A stretch of 64,000 bases of DNA, taken from contig NZ_LNBE01000004.1 of assembly GCF_001445655.1 (NCBI RefSeq), positions 992,001-1,056,000 of the forward strand, read 5' to 3'. The stretch comes from Streptomyces roseifaciens (lineage in GTDB: Bacteria > Actinomycetota > Actinomycetes > Streptomycetales > Streptomycetaceae). Positions 37,140-45,858 of this stretch are shown here, piece by piece (position 1 is the stretch's first letter; every line of letters begins with the position of its first letter). The notes beneath the pieces were generated by a model, which was given only the letters and a program-made list of their open reading frames with translations, was not told where the DNA came from and ran no database searches. A program made the position numbers and the translations under genes.

Positions 37140-37604
37140 GTGAAGCTTGATTCGATGTACCAGGACGTCATCCTGGACCACTACAAGCACCCGCACGGCC
37201 GGGGCTTGCGGGATGGCGACGCCGAGGTGCACCACGTCAACCCGACCTGCGGCGACGAGATCACGCTGCGGGTGCGCATGGCCGGCGACACCATCGAGGA
37301 CGTCTCGTACGAGGGCCAGGGCTGCTCCATCAGCCAGGCCAGCGCCTCCGTGCTCAACGAGCTGCTGGTCGGCAAGGAGCTGGAGCAGGCGCAGAAGATC
37401 CAGGAGACCTTCCTGGAGCTGATGCAGTCCAAGGGCCGCATCGAGCCGGACGACGCGATGGAGGAGGTGCTGGAGGACGCGGTCGCGTTCGCCGGCGTCT
37501 CCAAGTATCCGGCGCGCGTGAAGTGTGCTCTGCTGAGCTGGATGGCGTGGAAGGACGCGACCGCCCAGGCAATGGGTGAGAGCGCTGAAAGGAAGACCGC
37601 ATGA
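37140..37604 (+). CDS. sufU: SufU sulfur-transfer protein
   Basis: 154 residues, IscU-like fold with zinc ligands C37 (NPTCGDE with D39), C62 (GQGCSISQAS) and C129 (RVKCALLSW). In Gram-positives SufU accepts the persulfide from SufS by zinc-ligand swapping and hands it to SufBCD; it is not itself a scaffold. The insertion between C62 and C129 is typical of SufU as opposed to IscU. GTG start; its stop overlaps the next ATG (ATGA). Confidence 0.95.
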   Translation: MKLDSMYQDVILDHYKHPHGRGLRDGDAEVHHVNPTCGDEITLRVRMAGDTIEDVSYEGQGCSISQASASVLNELLVGKELEQAQKIQETFLELMQSKGRIEPDDAMEEVLEDAVAFAGVSKYPARVKCALLSWMAWKDATAQAMGESAERKTA

Positions 37605-37939
37605 GTGACAACGCAGAGGTGACCACCAAGCCGGCCACGGAGGAAGAGGTCCGCGAGGCCCTCTACGACGTGGTCGACCCCGAGCTGGGCATCGACGTCG
37701 TCAACCTCGGCCTGATCTACGGCATCCACATCGACGACGCCAACATCGCCACCCTCGACATGACCCTGACGTCCGCGGCCTGCCCGCTGACCGACGTCAT
37801 CGAGGACCAGGCGAAGTCGGCCACCGAGGGCATCGTCAACGAGCTCCGGATCAACTGGGTCTGGATGCCGCCGTGGGGCCCGGACAAGATCACGGACGAG
37901 GGCCGCGAGCAGCTCCGGGCGCTCGGCTTCAACGTCTGA
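37601..37939 (+). CDS. sufT: SufT-like Fe-S maturation protein (MIP18/DUF59)
   Basis: 112 residues of the MIP18 (DUF59) family: EEEVREALYDVVDPELGIDVVNLGLIYGI, MTLTSAACPLTDVIEDQ with the conserved Cys, and VWMPPWGPDKI. SufT-type proteins help mature Fe-S proteins under high demand. It is the last suf gene, coupled to sufU by a 4-nt overlap, and is followed by a strong terminator. Confidence 0.93.
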   Translation: MSDNAEVTTKPATEEEVREALYDVVDPELGIDVVNLGLIYGIHIDDANIATLDMTLTSAACPLTDVIEDQAKSATEGIVNELRINWVWMPPWGPDKITDEGREQLRALGFNV

Positions 37940-37973
37940 GCCGCACCCGTACAAGCTGTACGACCCCGTACGA

Positions 37974-38022
37974 CAGCAGCAGCCCGCTCCCTGACCCCCG
38001 GTCAGGCGGCGGGCTGCTGCTG
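37974..38022. terminator. Bidirectional terminator at the end of the suf operon
   Basis: CAGCAGCAGCCCGC (37974-37987) is the exact complement of GCGGGCTGCTGCTG (38009-38022); an inner CCTGACC/GGTCAGG pair continues the stem. The right arm overlaps the last codons of the convergent deiminase gene (ATQQQPAA). Confidence 0.85.
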
Positions 38023-39006
38023 TGTGGCGCAGTGGATGCCGCCGCCGCCCTCCGCCAGGTCGTGGATCCCGACCTGGCGGACGGTGCGGCCGGGGTGGAG
38101 GTCGCGCAGGAGGGACGCCGCGTGGTCGTCGGCGCGGGGGTCGCCGAAGCGGGGGACGAGCACGGCGCCGTTCGCCACGTAGTAGTTGGCGTAGCAGCCG
38201 AGGAAGTCCTCGCCGCGCCTGCCCAGCTCCGCCGGGTCCGGCTCGGGGAGGTCCACGATCTCCAGACGGCGGCCGTGGGCGTCGGTGGCCGCCTCCAGGG
38301 TGGCGCGCGCCTGCTCGTACACGCGCGTCCAGACGTCCGGCCGCGCCCCGGGCGGCGGGCTGCTCAGCAGGACCGTGCCGGGGGCGGTGAAGCGGGCGAG
38401 GGCGTCGACGTGGCAGTCGGTGATGTCCTCGCCGCGCACGCCCTCCAGCCAGATCACCTTGCGGGCGCCGAGCAGCTCCACGAGGGCCTTTTCGATGTCG
38501 TCGCGCGAGCGGCCCGGGTTGCGGTTGTCGTTCACCAGTGAGCTCTCGGTGACCAGCAGCGTGCCCTCGCCGTCGGTCTCCAGCGAGCCGCCCTCGGCGA
38601 CGATCGGCGCCTCGACGCGCGGCACCCCGAAGGCCTCCAGCACCCGGCGCGCGACCAGGCCGTCCCGGGCGTGCTCCTGCTTGCCGCCCCAGCCGCTGAA
38701 GCCGAAGTCGACGCCCGCGGCCGCCCCGTCGGGGCCGGTGACGAAGACGGGGCCGGAGTCGCGCAGCCAGAGGTCGTCGACGGGCACGGGCATGACCTCG
38801 ACGCCCCCGCCGCACGCCTTCCGCGCCGCCGCGGCGTCCTCGGGGGCCGCGAGCAGCACCACGGGCTCGTACTCCGCGATCGTCCGGGCGATCGCGGCGA
38901 CGTCCCCGCGCACCGCGGCGGTGTACCGGCCCCAGACGGAACCGGCCGGCGGCCAGCCCATGAAGGTGCGCAGGTGGGGCTGTGACTCGGCGGACATCTG
39001 ATGCAT
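38002..39006 (-). CDS. Agmatine deiminase-family protein
   Basis: 334 residues, Porphyromonas-type peptidylarginine deiminase/agmatine deiminase fold. Conserved: HLRTFMGWPP, LWLRDSGPVFV (catalytic Asp), EGGSLETDGEGTLL, ITDCHVDALARF (catalytic His/Asp), and the nucleophile C326 in GGIHCATQQQP. It should convert agmatine to N-carbamoylputrescine plus ammonia. No carbamoylputrescine amidase gene is adjacent, so the physiological route is open. ATG 39006 is used; MSAES at 38997 is an alternative. It converges on suf and is divergent from the SMR/TetR pair. Confidence 0.9.
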   Translation of the reverse strand: MHQMSAESQPHLRTFMGWPPAGSVWGRYTAAVRGDVAAIARTIAEYEPVVLLAAPEDAAAARKACGGGVEVMPVPVDDLWLRDSGPVFVTGPDGAAAGVDFGFSGWGGKQEHARDGLVARRVLEAFGVPRVEAPIVAEGGSLETDGEGTLLVTESSLVNDNRNPGRSRDDIEKALVELLGARKVIWLEGVRGEDITDCHVDALARFTAPGTVLLSSPPPGARPDVWTRVYEQARATLEAATDAHGRRLEIVDLPEPDPAELGRRGEDFLGCYANYYVANGAVLVPRFGDPRADDHAASLLRDLHPGRTVRQVGIHDLAEGGGGIHCATQQQPAA

Positions 39007-39110
39007 CGTCGGGTTCCTCGGAGCTGCTCGGACGGACTGCGGTCATGGCTTCTTCGCTCCACACCATGGTCATCGATGCACGCGGTCCGAGGCCTCCTTC
39101 CGCGCCGGGA

Positions 39111-39147
39111 ATCGATGCGTACGGCCGTACGCATCGATGTGTACACT
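39111..39147. promoter_or_regulatory. 28-bp perfect palindrome and -10 box before the SMR gene
   Basis: Positions 39111-39138 form a perfect 28-bp palindrome with half-site ATCGATGCGTACGG. TACACT at 39142-39147 is a good -10, placing the start point at about 39154-39155, on the ATG of the SMR gene: a leaderless mRNA. A further ATCGATGCACGCGG half-site lies at ~39073. A repressor on the palindrome would cover the -35/-10 spacer. The natural candidate is the TetR protein encoded two genes down. Confidence 0.7.
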
Positions 39148-39154
39148 CGTACGC

Positions 39155-39478
39155 ATGATGTACGTGACGCTCGCCGGAGCGATCCTCGCCGAGATCATGG
39201 CCACCACCGCCATGAAGTTCAGCGACGGCTTCAGCAAGCTGTGGCCCTCGGTGGGCACGGTGGCGGGGTACCTCGTGGCCTTCGCCCTGCTCGCGCAGAC
39301 GCTCAAGACCATGAACGTCGGAACGGCCTACGCCATCTGGTCCGGCGCCGGCACCGCCGTCGTGGCCGCCATCGGCATGCTCTTCCTCGGCGAAGCCGTC
39401 AACGCGGCGCGGATCGGCGGCGTCCTGCTGGTGATCGCCGGTGTCGTCGTCCTCAACCTGGGCGGGGCGTCCCACTGA
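39155..39478 (+). CDS. SMR-family small multidrug efflux protein
   Basis: 107 residues with four membrane helices. The start MMYVTLAGAILAEIMATTAMK contains the essential membrane Glu (residue 13, equivalent to Glu14 of EmrE) and the family motif; WSGAGTAVVAAIGMLFLGE is helix 3. Proton-coupled export of cationic toxins, or guanidinium, is the family role. ATG 39155 or 39158; an upstream GTG (39137) lies inside the operator palindrome and is unlikely. Overlaps the TetR gene by one nucleotide (TGATG). Confidence 0.92.
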   Translation: MMYVTLAGAILAEIMATTAMKFSDGFSKLWPSVGTVAGYLVAFALLAQTLKTMNVGTAYAIWSGAGTAVVAAIGMLFLGEAVNAARIGGVLLVIAGVVVLNLGGASH

Positions 39479-40029
39479 TGGCCCGCCGCTACGACCCCGA
39501 GCGCCGCGACCGCATCATCGACGCCGCCATCCGCGTCGTCGCCGAGCGCGGCATCGACGCCCTCGGCCACCGGGCCGTGGCCGCCGCCGCCGACGTGCCG
39601 CTCGGCTCCACCACGTACCACTTCGCCACCCTGGACGACCTGCTCGTGGAGGCGCTGCGGCGCACCGCACGGGAGTGGCTCGACGGCCTCGCCGCCTGGG
39701 AGCGGGCCGTCGACCCCGGCCTGCCCCTCGCCGAGGAGCTGGGCCGGCTCGTCGGCGAGTCGCTCACCGGGGACCGCAGGCGCCTGGAGCTGGAGTACGA
39801 GCTCTACCTCGCCGCGCTGCGCCGCCCGGCCGTGCGGCCCATCGCCGCGGAGTGCGTGGACGAGATGGTCACCGTCCTGCGCCGCCGCACCGCCGACGAG
39901 GCGACCGCCCGCGCGCTCGTCGCGCTGATCGACGGCATGCTCCTGCAGCACCTGCTCACCGGGCGGTCCTTCGACCGGGACGAGGCGGTCCGGGCGCTGG
40001 CCGCCGTGACGGGCGGGTCGGCCCCGTGA
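39478..40029 (+). CDS. TetR-family transcriptional regulator
   Basis: 183 residues. Helix-turn-helix at ~8-55 (RRDRIIDAAIRVVAERGIDALGHRAVAAAADVPLGSTTYHFATLDDLLVEAL), the classic TetR pattern with Y-H-F recognition-helix end, then a helical ligand domain. Translationally linked to the SMR efflux gene, so it very probably represses the pair through the palindrome at 39111-39138 and is released by a drug ligand. ATG overlaps the SMR stop. A large in-frame upstream extension is spurious. Confidence 0.93.
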   Translation: MARRYDPERRDRIIDAAIRVVAERGIDALGHRAVAAAADVPLGSTTYHFATLDDLLVEALRRTAREWLDGLAAWERAVDPGLPLAEELGRLVGESLTGDRRRLELEYELYLAALRRPAVRPIAAECVDEMVTVLRRRTADEATARALVALIDGMLLQHLLTGRSFDRDEAVRALAAVTGGSAP

Positions 40030-40068
40030 CCGGTGCCCGGTCCGGTGACGGGCGGCCCGATTCGAGGG

Positions 40069-40084
40069 CGGGCGGCTCCGCCCG
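40069..40084 (+). terminator. Small hairpin between the TetR gene and dapD
   Basis: CGGGCGG (40069-40075) pairs with CCGCCCG (40078-40084) across a 2-nt loop. Weak call. Further downstream TAGGTT at 40163-40168 could be a -10 for dapD, only 8 bp before its ATG, again suggesting a very short leader. Confidence 0.35.
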
Positions 40085-40175
40085 GTGACCGGCAGGGGCC
40101 GTCCGGGCCGGGGCGCGACCGCCGCGGGCGCGACCGGTTCGCCTTGAGAGGGCCGGTCCGGTTAGGTTTTCGAGC

Positions 40176-41165
40176 ATGACCGATGCTGTTGCCTCCCGTA
40201 CCACCGGCGCCGTCGCCGCCGGCCTTGCCACGATCACCGAGGACGGGACCGTCCTCGACACCTGGTTCCCCGCCCCGGAGCTCACCGAGGACGCCGGCCC
40301 GGCCGGCACCGAGCGGCTGAGCGCCGAGCGCGCCGCCGAGCTGCTCGGCGAGAACGCCCTCAAGGCCGTCGGCCCGGACCCGCGCCGTGGCGTCGAGGTC
40401 GTGGCCGTCCGTACGGTCGTCGCCTCGCTGGACGACAAGCCGCTCGACGCGCACGACGTCTACCTGCGTCTGCACCTGCTCTCCCACCGCCTGGTCAAGC
40501 CGCACGGCCAGAACCTGGACGGCATCTTCGGCATGCTCGCCAACGTCGCCTGGACCTCGCTCGGCCCCGTCGCCGTCGACCGCGTCGAGACGACCCGCCT
40601 GGCCGCCCGCGCCGAGGGCCTGCACCTGCAGGTGACCAGCATCGACAAGTTCCCGCGGATGACGGACTACGTCGCCCCGTCCGGCGTGCGCATCGCCGAC
40701 GCCGACCGCGTCCGCCTCGGCGCCCACATCGGCTCCGGCACCACCGTCATGCACGAGGGCTTCGTCAACTTCAACGCCGGCACGCTGGGCACCTCCATGG
40801 TCGAGGGCCGCATCAGCGCGGGTGTCGTCGTCGGCGACGGCACCGACATCGGCGGCGGCGCCTCCACCATGGGCACGCTCTCCGGCGGCGGCAAGCAGAT
40901 CATCTCCATCGGCGAGCGCTGCCTGCTCGGCGCCGAGTCGGGCATCGGCATCGCGCTCGGCGACGAGTGCGTCGTCGAGGCCGGCCTGTACGTCACGGCC
41001 GGCACCCGCGTCACCCTGCCGGACGGCGAGATCGTCAAGGCGCTGACCCTCTCGGGCGCGGACAACATCCTCTTCCGCCGCAACTCCACGACGGGCGCCG
41101 TCGAGGCCCGCCCCTACAAGAGCACCTGGGGCGGCCTGAACGAGATCCTGCACAGCCACAACTAG
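40176..41165 (+). CDS. dapD: Tetrahydrodipicolinate N-succinyltransferase
   Basis: 329 residues, the actinobacterial trimeric DapD class. N-terminal alpha/beta domain, then left-handed beta-helix hexapeptide repeats ([52 protein letters not shown]), and a C-terminal [18 protein letters not shown]. It succinylates tetrahydrodipicolinate from succinyl-CoA on the route to meso-diaminopimelate and lysine, needed for peptidoglycan (LL-DAP in Streptomyces). Converges on dapA, an earlier step of the same pathway. Confidence 0.96.
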   Translation: MTDAVASRTTGAVAAGLATITEDGTVLDTWFPAPELTEDAGPAGTERLSAERAAELLGENALKAVGPDPRRGVEVVAVRTVVASLDDKPLDAHDVYLRLHLLSHRLVKPHGQNLDGIFGMLANVAWTSLGPVAVDRVETTRLAARAEGLHLQVTSIDKFPRMTDYVAPSGVRIADADRVRLGAHIGSGTTVMHEGFVNFNAGTLGTSMVEGRISAGVVVGDGTDIGGGASTMGTLSGGGKQIISIGERCLLGAESGIGIALGDECVVEAGLYVTAGTRVTLPDGEIVKALTLSGADNILFRRNSTTGAVEARPYKSTWGGLNEILHSHN

Positions 41166-41173
41166 AGGTGGAC

Positions 41174-41200
41174 GGGGCGGGACGACTCCGGGCCCGCCCC
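41174..41200. terminator. Bidirectional terminator dapD / dapA
   Basis: GGGGCGGG (41174-41181) pairs with CCCGCCCC (41193-41200), between the convergent dapD and dapA stops (41165 and 41232). Confidence 0.65.
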
Positions 41201-41231
41201 CTCCCGTGCCGCCGCGCTGCGAGCGGTGTCC

Positions 41232-42143
41232 TCACACGCCGGACGGGCCGAGAACTGCGGCGTCGTATGCCTTGACCAGTGCTTCCGTACGGTCCGGGGA
41301 CGCCGCCCGCAGCGGTGCCCGCACCGGCCCACCGGGCAGGCCGAGGGCGTTCAGCAGGGCCTTCGCCGTGACCGTGCCGGGGAGGCCGGACGCCATCATC
41401 AGTCCGGTCAGGGGCAGCACCTGCTGGTGCAGGCGGGTGGCCTCCGCCGGGGCGCCGCGGTCGAAGGCGTCAAGGGCCGCGGCCAGCAGCGGGCCCGCGA
41501 CGTTGGCGACCGTGCTGACGTAGCCGGTCGCGCCCACGGCGCGCAGCGGGAGGTTGAGCTCCTCGGAGCCCGAGTAGTACGCGAGGTCCGTGGCCGCGAT
41601 GACCTTCGCGCTGCCCAGCAGGTCGTACGCGCAGTCCTTGACCCCGGCGATGCGCGGGTGCTCGGCCAGGCGCAGCATGGTGCCGGGTTCGATGCGGGTG
41701 GCGGTGCGGCCCGGGATGTCGTAGAGCATCACGGGCAGTCCGGTCCCGTCGGCCACGGTCAGGAAGTGCTCGGCGATGTCCTCCTGCGGCGGCCGGCTGT
41801 AGTAGGGGGTCACCACGAGCACGCCGTGCGCTCCTGCCGCCTCGGCGGCCCGGGCCAGTTCCACGGTGTGCCGGGTGTCGGCCGAGCCGACGCCCGCCGT
41901 GATGCGGGCCCGGTCGCCGACGGCCTCGGCCACGGCCCGCACGAGCGCGCTCTTCTCCGCGTCGCCGGTGGTCGGCGACTCCCCGGTGGTGCCGTTGAGG
42001 ACGAGGCCGTCGCAGCCGCCGTCCCCGACGAGGCGGTCGGCCAGGGCCTGCGCGCCGTCGAGGTCGAGCTCTCCCTCCGGGGTGAAGGGGGTGACCATCG
42101 CGCAGACGGTACGGCCGAAGGGGCTGGTGGGAGTGGGCGTCAT
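41232..42143 (-). CDS. dapA: 4-hydroxy-tetrahydrodipicolinate synthase (DapA family)
   Basis: 303 residues, TIM-barrel DHDPS family. LVLNGTTGESPTT (Thr pair), VVTPYYSRPPQEDI and PVMLYDIPGRTATRI (catalytic Tyr), and Schiff-base Lys in IAGVKDCAYDL near 168. It condenses pyruvate with aspartate semialdehyde, the first lysine/DAP-specific reaction. Streptomyces often have several dapA paralogues; the position opposite dapD supports a biosynthetic role. ATG 42143; upstream there is TTTAATTGTTG, an AT-rich patch that could hold its promoter. Confidence 0.9.
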   Translation of the reverse strand: MTPTPTSPFGRTVCAMVTPFTPEGELDLDGAQALADRLVGDGGCDGLVLNGTTGESPTTGDAEKSALVRAVAEAVGDRARITAGVGSADTRHTVELARAAEAAGAHGVLVVTPYYSRPPQEDIAEHFLTVADGTGLPVMLYDIPGRTATRIEPGTMLRLAEHPRIAGVKDCAYDLLGSAKVIAATDLAYYSGSEELNLPLRAVGATGYVSTVANVAGPLLAAALDAFDRGAPAEATRLHQQVLPLTGLMMASGLPGTVTAKALLNALGLPGGPVRAPLRAASPDRTEALVKAYDAAVLGPSGV

Positions 42144-42213
42144 GGACGCGATTCTCGGCCCCTCCGACCGTACAGGTCTATTTAATTGTTGTGGCTGCGA
42201 CCGGTAAGCGCTG

Positions 42214-44055
42214 CTACGGCTTCCAGCGCAACACCTGCGGGTCGTGGTCGCTCGCCTGGTCGGCGAACTCCGCGTTGATGTGCACGATGTCGTAGTCCAC
42301 GCGGCGCACGTGAGGGCTGGTCAGGATGTGGTCCAGCACCTGCGAGTTGCCCTGGTAGACGTAGCCGTAGCGCTCGTTGCGCGGCAGCCGGTCGACCTGG
42401 TCGGTCAGCGCCTTGCCCGCGGTGAGGGTCTTCACGGCGGACGAGAACTGGAAGTCGTTCAGGTCGCCCGCGACGATGACGTTCGCGTGCCGGTCGGCCG
42501 CCAGCAGCTGCTTGACGAAGGCGTTCACCGACTTGGCCTGCTCCTTGCGCTGCACCTCCGACGGGCGGGCCGGGGGCTGGAAGCGGCTGTCGACGCCCTG
42601 GTCGCCGCCCTTGGAGTTGAAGTGGTTCGCGACGACGAAGACCCGCTGGCCCCGGAAGGTGAACTGGCCCGCGAGGGGCTTGCGGCTGTTCGCCCACGCG
42701 GCGTTGCCGGGGTCGATGCGGCCGGGGGAGGCGGTCAGCGCGGCCTTGCCGCCCGCGCGGACGGCCTTGACGGCGGTGGTGGAGTCGCCGCCGGGGGTGT
42801 CGGTGAAGGAGACCCGTGCGGGGTTGAAGAGGAACGCGGTGCGGATGTTGCCGCCCGGCTGGCCGCCGTCCTGACCGTTGACGGGGTTGATCTGCCGCCA
42901 CTCGTACGCCGGGCCGCCGGCCGCCTTGATGGCGTCCGTGAGCTTCCTCAGCGTGTGGCCGGCGTCCACGGTGCCGTCGTCGGTGGTGCCGTTGTCGTCC
43001 TGGACCTCCTCCAGGGCGACGATGTCGGGCGAGGCGAGGTTGGTGACCAGCGCGGCCGCCAGCCGGTCGAACTTCGCCTGCGGCGTCCTGGGGGAGAGGT
43101 TCTCCACGTTGTACGTGGCGACCGCGAGCTCGTCGCTGCGCTGCTTGCGCGTCGTCTCGCGCTTCAGGCCGCGGTCGGCGAGCTTGCCGAGCTCGGTGGC
43201 CTGCAGGGTGTAGCCGCCGAAGTTGTCGTAGTCCAGCGGGCCGGCGGTGGTGCCGGTCAGCTCGTCGCCGACGTTCGCGACGGGGAAGGGGCGCTGGGCG
43301 AAGGGGATCAGGGAGACCACCTTGACCCGGCCGGCGTTCGGGTCGCCGTAGGAGCCGTAGAGGGTGCCGCCGCGGGCGGTGCGGTTGTGGCGCGGCTCGG
43401 CGGTGACCCACAGGTCCTTGTGCTCGCTGGTCGCGCCGACGACGGGGGCGTCCTGCACGGAGACGCGCATGCCCTCCAGCGACTCGTAGCGGTCCAGGGC
43501 GTACGAGCCCGGCCGCAGCGCGAGCTTCTCGACGGAGCCGCCGCGCGCGTCCGGGGCGTAGCGGTCGGGGATCTGCGACGGGCGCAGCCTGACCGGGGCG
43601 GGCAGGGCGTTGCCGGAGGAGTGCACCGTCCACGTGGCCCTGGTGAGCTGGGTGACCGACTGCAGGCCGGCCTTCTCGCCGCCCGGGTAGTACTCGGTGA
43701 CGGTGGCGGAGACGGTCACGGCGTCGCCCACGGCGACGGACGGCGCGGTGGAGCCGGTGAAGACGAAGACGCCCTCGCTCGTCGCGTCGTTGCGGTCCGG
43801 GCGGGTGTCCTGGATCCAGAAGCCGCGGGCCGAGCCGAAGGCGCGCACGGCCGTGACGACGCCGGGGACGTCCGACACCTGCTGTCCGGCGAGCGGGGAC
43901 ACCCGGGTCCTGCCCTGGATGTCGTGGATGCGCAGGCCCTCGGCGTTCGCCTGCTGCGGGGCGGCGAGCAGCCCCGCGGCGAGCGCGCCGGCGACGAGGG
44001 AGCCGAGGGCCGCGGGTCTGCGCAGGGAGCGGCGGGTGGACGGGCGAGCGGGCAC
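42214..44055 (-). CDS. Secreted EEP-family nuclease with OB-fold (ExeM/NucH-like)
   Basis: 613 residues. Signal peptide (PARPSTRRSLRRPAALGSLVAGALAAGLLAAPQQANA, cleavage after ANA). An OB-fold-like region at ~40-230 (IHDIQGRTRVSPLAGQQV...GFWIQDTRPD) as in extracellular NucH/ExeM nucleases, then an endonuclease/exonuclease/phosphatase domain: ATYNVENLSP, ALEEVQDDN (catalytic Glu), NHFNSKGGDQ, IVAGDLNDFQ, LDHILTS and SDHDPQV. It should degrade extracellular DNA or phosphate esters with Mg. GTG 44055 is chosen because GGAGG sits 5 bases upstream. A PhoX phosphatase lies 2.2 kb away, suggesting shared use in phosphate scavenging. Confidence 0.9.
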   Translation of the reverse strand: MPARPSTRRSLRRPAALGSLVAGALAAGLLAAPQQANAEGLRIHDIQGRTRVSPLAGQQVSDVPGVVTAVRAFGSARGFWIQDTRPDRNDATSEGVFVFTGSTAPSVAVGDAVTVSATVTEYYPGGEKAGLQSVTQLTRATWTVHSSGNALPAPVRLRPSQIPDRYAPDARGGSVEKLALRPGSYALDRYESLEGMRVSVQDAPVVGATSEHKDLWVTAEPRHNRTARGGTLYGSYGDPNAGRVKVVSLIPFAQRPFPVANVGDELTGTTAGPLDYDNFGGYTLQATELGKLADRGLKRETTRKQRSDELAVATYNVENLSPRTPQAKFDRLAAALVTNLASPDIVALEEVQDDNGTTDDGTVDAGHTLRKLTDAIKAAGGPAYEWRQINPVNGQDGGQPGGNIRTAFLFNPARVSFTDTPGGDSTTAVKAVRAGGKAALTASPGRIDPGNAAWANSRKPLAGQFTFRGQRVFVVANHFNSKGGDQGVDSRFQPPARPSEVQRKEQAKSVNAFVKQLLAADRHANVIVAGDLNDFQFSSAVKTLTAGKALTDQVDRLPRNERYGYVYQGNSQVLDHILTSPHVRRVDYDIVHINAEFADQASDHDPQVLRWKP

Positions 44056-44138
44056 GGGTGCCTCCGGTGGGAATGCGAGGGGGGTATGACGTGGAGGAAT
44101 CGTCGTTGACGCGATCCTGACGATCTCTACGCGCGTCA

Positions 44139-44167
44139 ATGTCTTGCGAGCCCGGGGAAGTTGTCAA
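44139..44167 (-). promoter_or_regulatory. Probable promoter of the secreted nuclease gene
   Basis: On the minus strand TTGACA (44167-44162), a 17-bp spacer and AGACAT (44144-44139). The 294-bp divergent gap also contains the palindrome GGTTCG-G-CGAACC at 44203-44215 upstream of it, a possible operator. Confidence 0.4.
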
Positions 44168-44349
44168 GGTTCCGCGGGTAACCGTCAGCCATATGTCCGT
44201 CGGCGGTTCGGCGAACCGGGCGGCAAGACGGAAATCCCGTCTACGCTTGGGAAGCGCGCCCGGTCTGCGGCGCCGCCTGCCACACCGCGCATCGCCGCAC
44301 GTCGCCGCACGTGCCGCGACGCATGTCACGACGAGGAGAGACCCCCCTG

Positions 44350-45858
44350 ATGTCCGGAGACCGTCCGACCATGCCGCCGGTGCGGCTCCCCTCCGACGCG
44401 GAGCTCGCGCGCGACGCGCTGTCCGCGCCGCTGCTCGCCCGCGCCGCGAAGCTCGCGCGCTGGGCCGGCGAGGAGGGCATCCCGGTCGGGGTCGGCGGCG
44501 AGCTGCTCGCGGAGCAGCTGCGGGCCGCCACGGAGCTCCTCGGGCTCGCGGGCGACGAGGACGGCGACGCGTACGCCATGGACGCGTGGCAGCACGCGCT
44601 CGACACGGGGCTCGTGGACTTCGAGGAGAACGAGGAGGGCGAGGAGGGCGACGAGGAGCCGGAAGCGGGCGAGGACGAGCCCCGCGGCACCGCCGTCGCC
44701 GGCGAGGAGCTCGCCACGCTCACCTCCGGCAGCCCCGCCGACGTCCTCGAACTGTTCCTCGGCGGCTTCGAGAGCGTCCTCGCCGACGCCGCCGCGCCCG
44801 ACCTCGGCGACATCGCCGACCGGATCGCCGAGGGCGAGGACCTCGACCTCGACTCCCTCGACTGGGACCCCGAGGGCGAGGCCGACTTCCTCGACGGCGT
44901 CCTCGGCAACCTCTACCTGCTGACCGCGCTCGAGCAGAGCGACGCGCAGCACCCCGTACCGCTGCCGGCGCTCGCCGCGTCCATGATCGTGCCCGACGAC
45001 ATGGACGAGCCCACGGACGACATCCTCGAAGAGGTCTCCGACGCGATGATGCGCCTGGACGACCAGTTCCGGCTGCTCGCGCCCACCGGGATCATCGAGT
45101 ACCGGCCCGTCGACGAGTCCCTCATCGAGGAGGTCGACGGCGAGGGCCACATCCGCGAGTCCGTCGACGGCGTCGCCTCCGACGCCCCCGAGGACGAGGA
45201 CGTCAGCCGCTACGGCATGGTCTCCCTCACCCCCCTCGGCCTCTTCGCCGTCCGGACCCGCATGGCGGAGGCGGGCATCGACGCCCCCGCCGTCGGCGAC
45301 CTCGCCGACAAGGGTGCCGACGTGCTCCTGGCCGCCCTTCCCGGCCACCCGGAGACGGCCGCCCGCGCGGAGGCCGACCTGTGGCTCGCCCGCCGCACGC
45401 CGGAGGATGCCGCCCGCGAGCTGCTCGCCGCCGGGCGCGGCAACGACATGGACGCGCCCTCGCGCCGCCTCGCCTGCCAGGAGACGCTCTCCCTCCTCGG
45501 CGCCGGGGCGGAGCCGGCCGTGCGCGAGGTCCTCGACGACCGCGAGCTGGGCGGGCTCGCCCGCGTGTGGCTCGCCGAGCGCGGGGCGGCGGACGTGCCC
45601 GAGCCGGGCGAGGACATGGTCTTCTGGCTGACCATCGACACGATCGCCGCACAGCTGGCCGCCTCCGGCGACACGGACGAGCTGCGCGGCCTCGTGGAAG
45701 GCCTGGTCGGTCAGCACGGCGGGTTCTTCGAGACGGCGTGGCGGGTGGACCACCCGGCGACGGCGGAGGTCCTGGAGGCCATGGGCCGCCTCCACCCCGA
45801 GAAGAAGATCGCCAAGGAAGCCCGCAAGGCGGCCTTCAAGGCCCGCTCCCAGCGGTGA
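44350..45858 (+). CDS. Large acidic protein of unknown function
   Basis: 502 residues, no recognised family. Strongly acidic (Glu/Asp clusters such as EENEEGEEGDEEPEAGEDE near 95-115), with no signal peptide or membrane helix. Many short Ala/Leu helices and a C-terminal part with repeated LxxLxx/ARVWLAERG segments and GHPETAARAEADLWLARRTPEDAARELLAAG could be HEAT- or TPR-like helical repeats; a basic tail (KKIAKEARKAAFKARSQR) ends the protein. This suggests a scaffold or interaction protein. ATG 44350 follows GAGGAGAG; an ATG at 44311 would add 13 Arg-rich residues. It is alone in its transcription unit. Confidence 0.8.
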   Translation: MSGDRPTMPPVRLPSDAELARDALSAPLLARAAKLARWAGEEGIPVGVGGELLAEQLRAATELLGLAGDEDGDAYAMDAWQHALDTGLVDFEENEEGEEGDEEPEAGEDEPRGTAVAGEELATLTSGSPADVLELFLGGFESVLADAAAPDLGDIADRIAEGEDLDLDSLDWDPEGEADFLDGVLGNLYLLTALEQSDAQHPVPLPALAASMIVPDDMDEPTDDILEEVSDAMMRLDDQFRLLAPTGIIEYRPVDESLIEEVDGEGHIRESVDGVASDAPEDEDVSRYGMVSLTPLGLFAVRTRMAEAGIDAPAVGDLADKGADVLLAALPGHPETAARAEADLWLARRTPEDAARELLAAGRGNDMDAPSRRLACQETLSLLGAGAEPAVREVLDDRELGGLARVWLAERGAADVPEPGEDMVFWLTIDTIAAQLAASGDTDELRGLVEGLVGQHGGFFETAWRVDHPATAEVLEAMGRLHPEKKIAKEARKAAFKARSQR

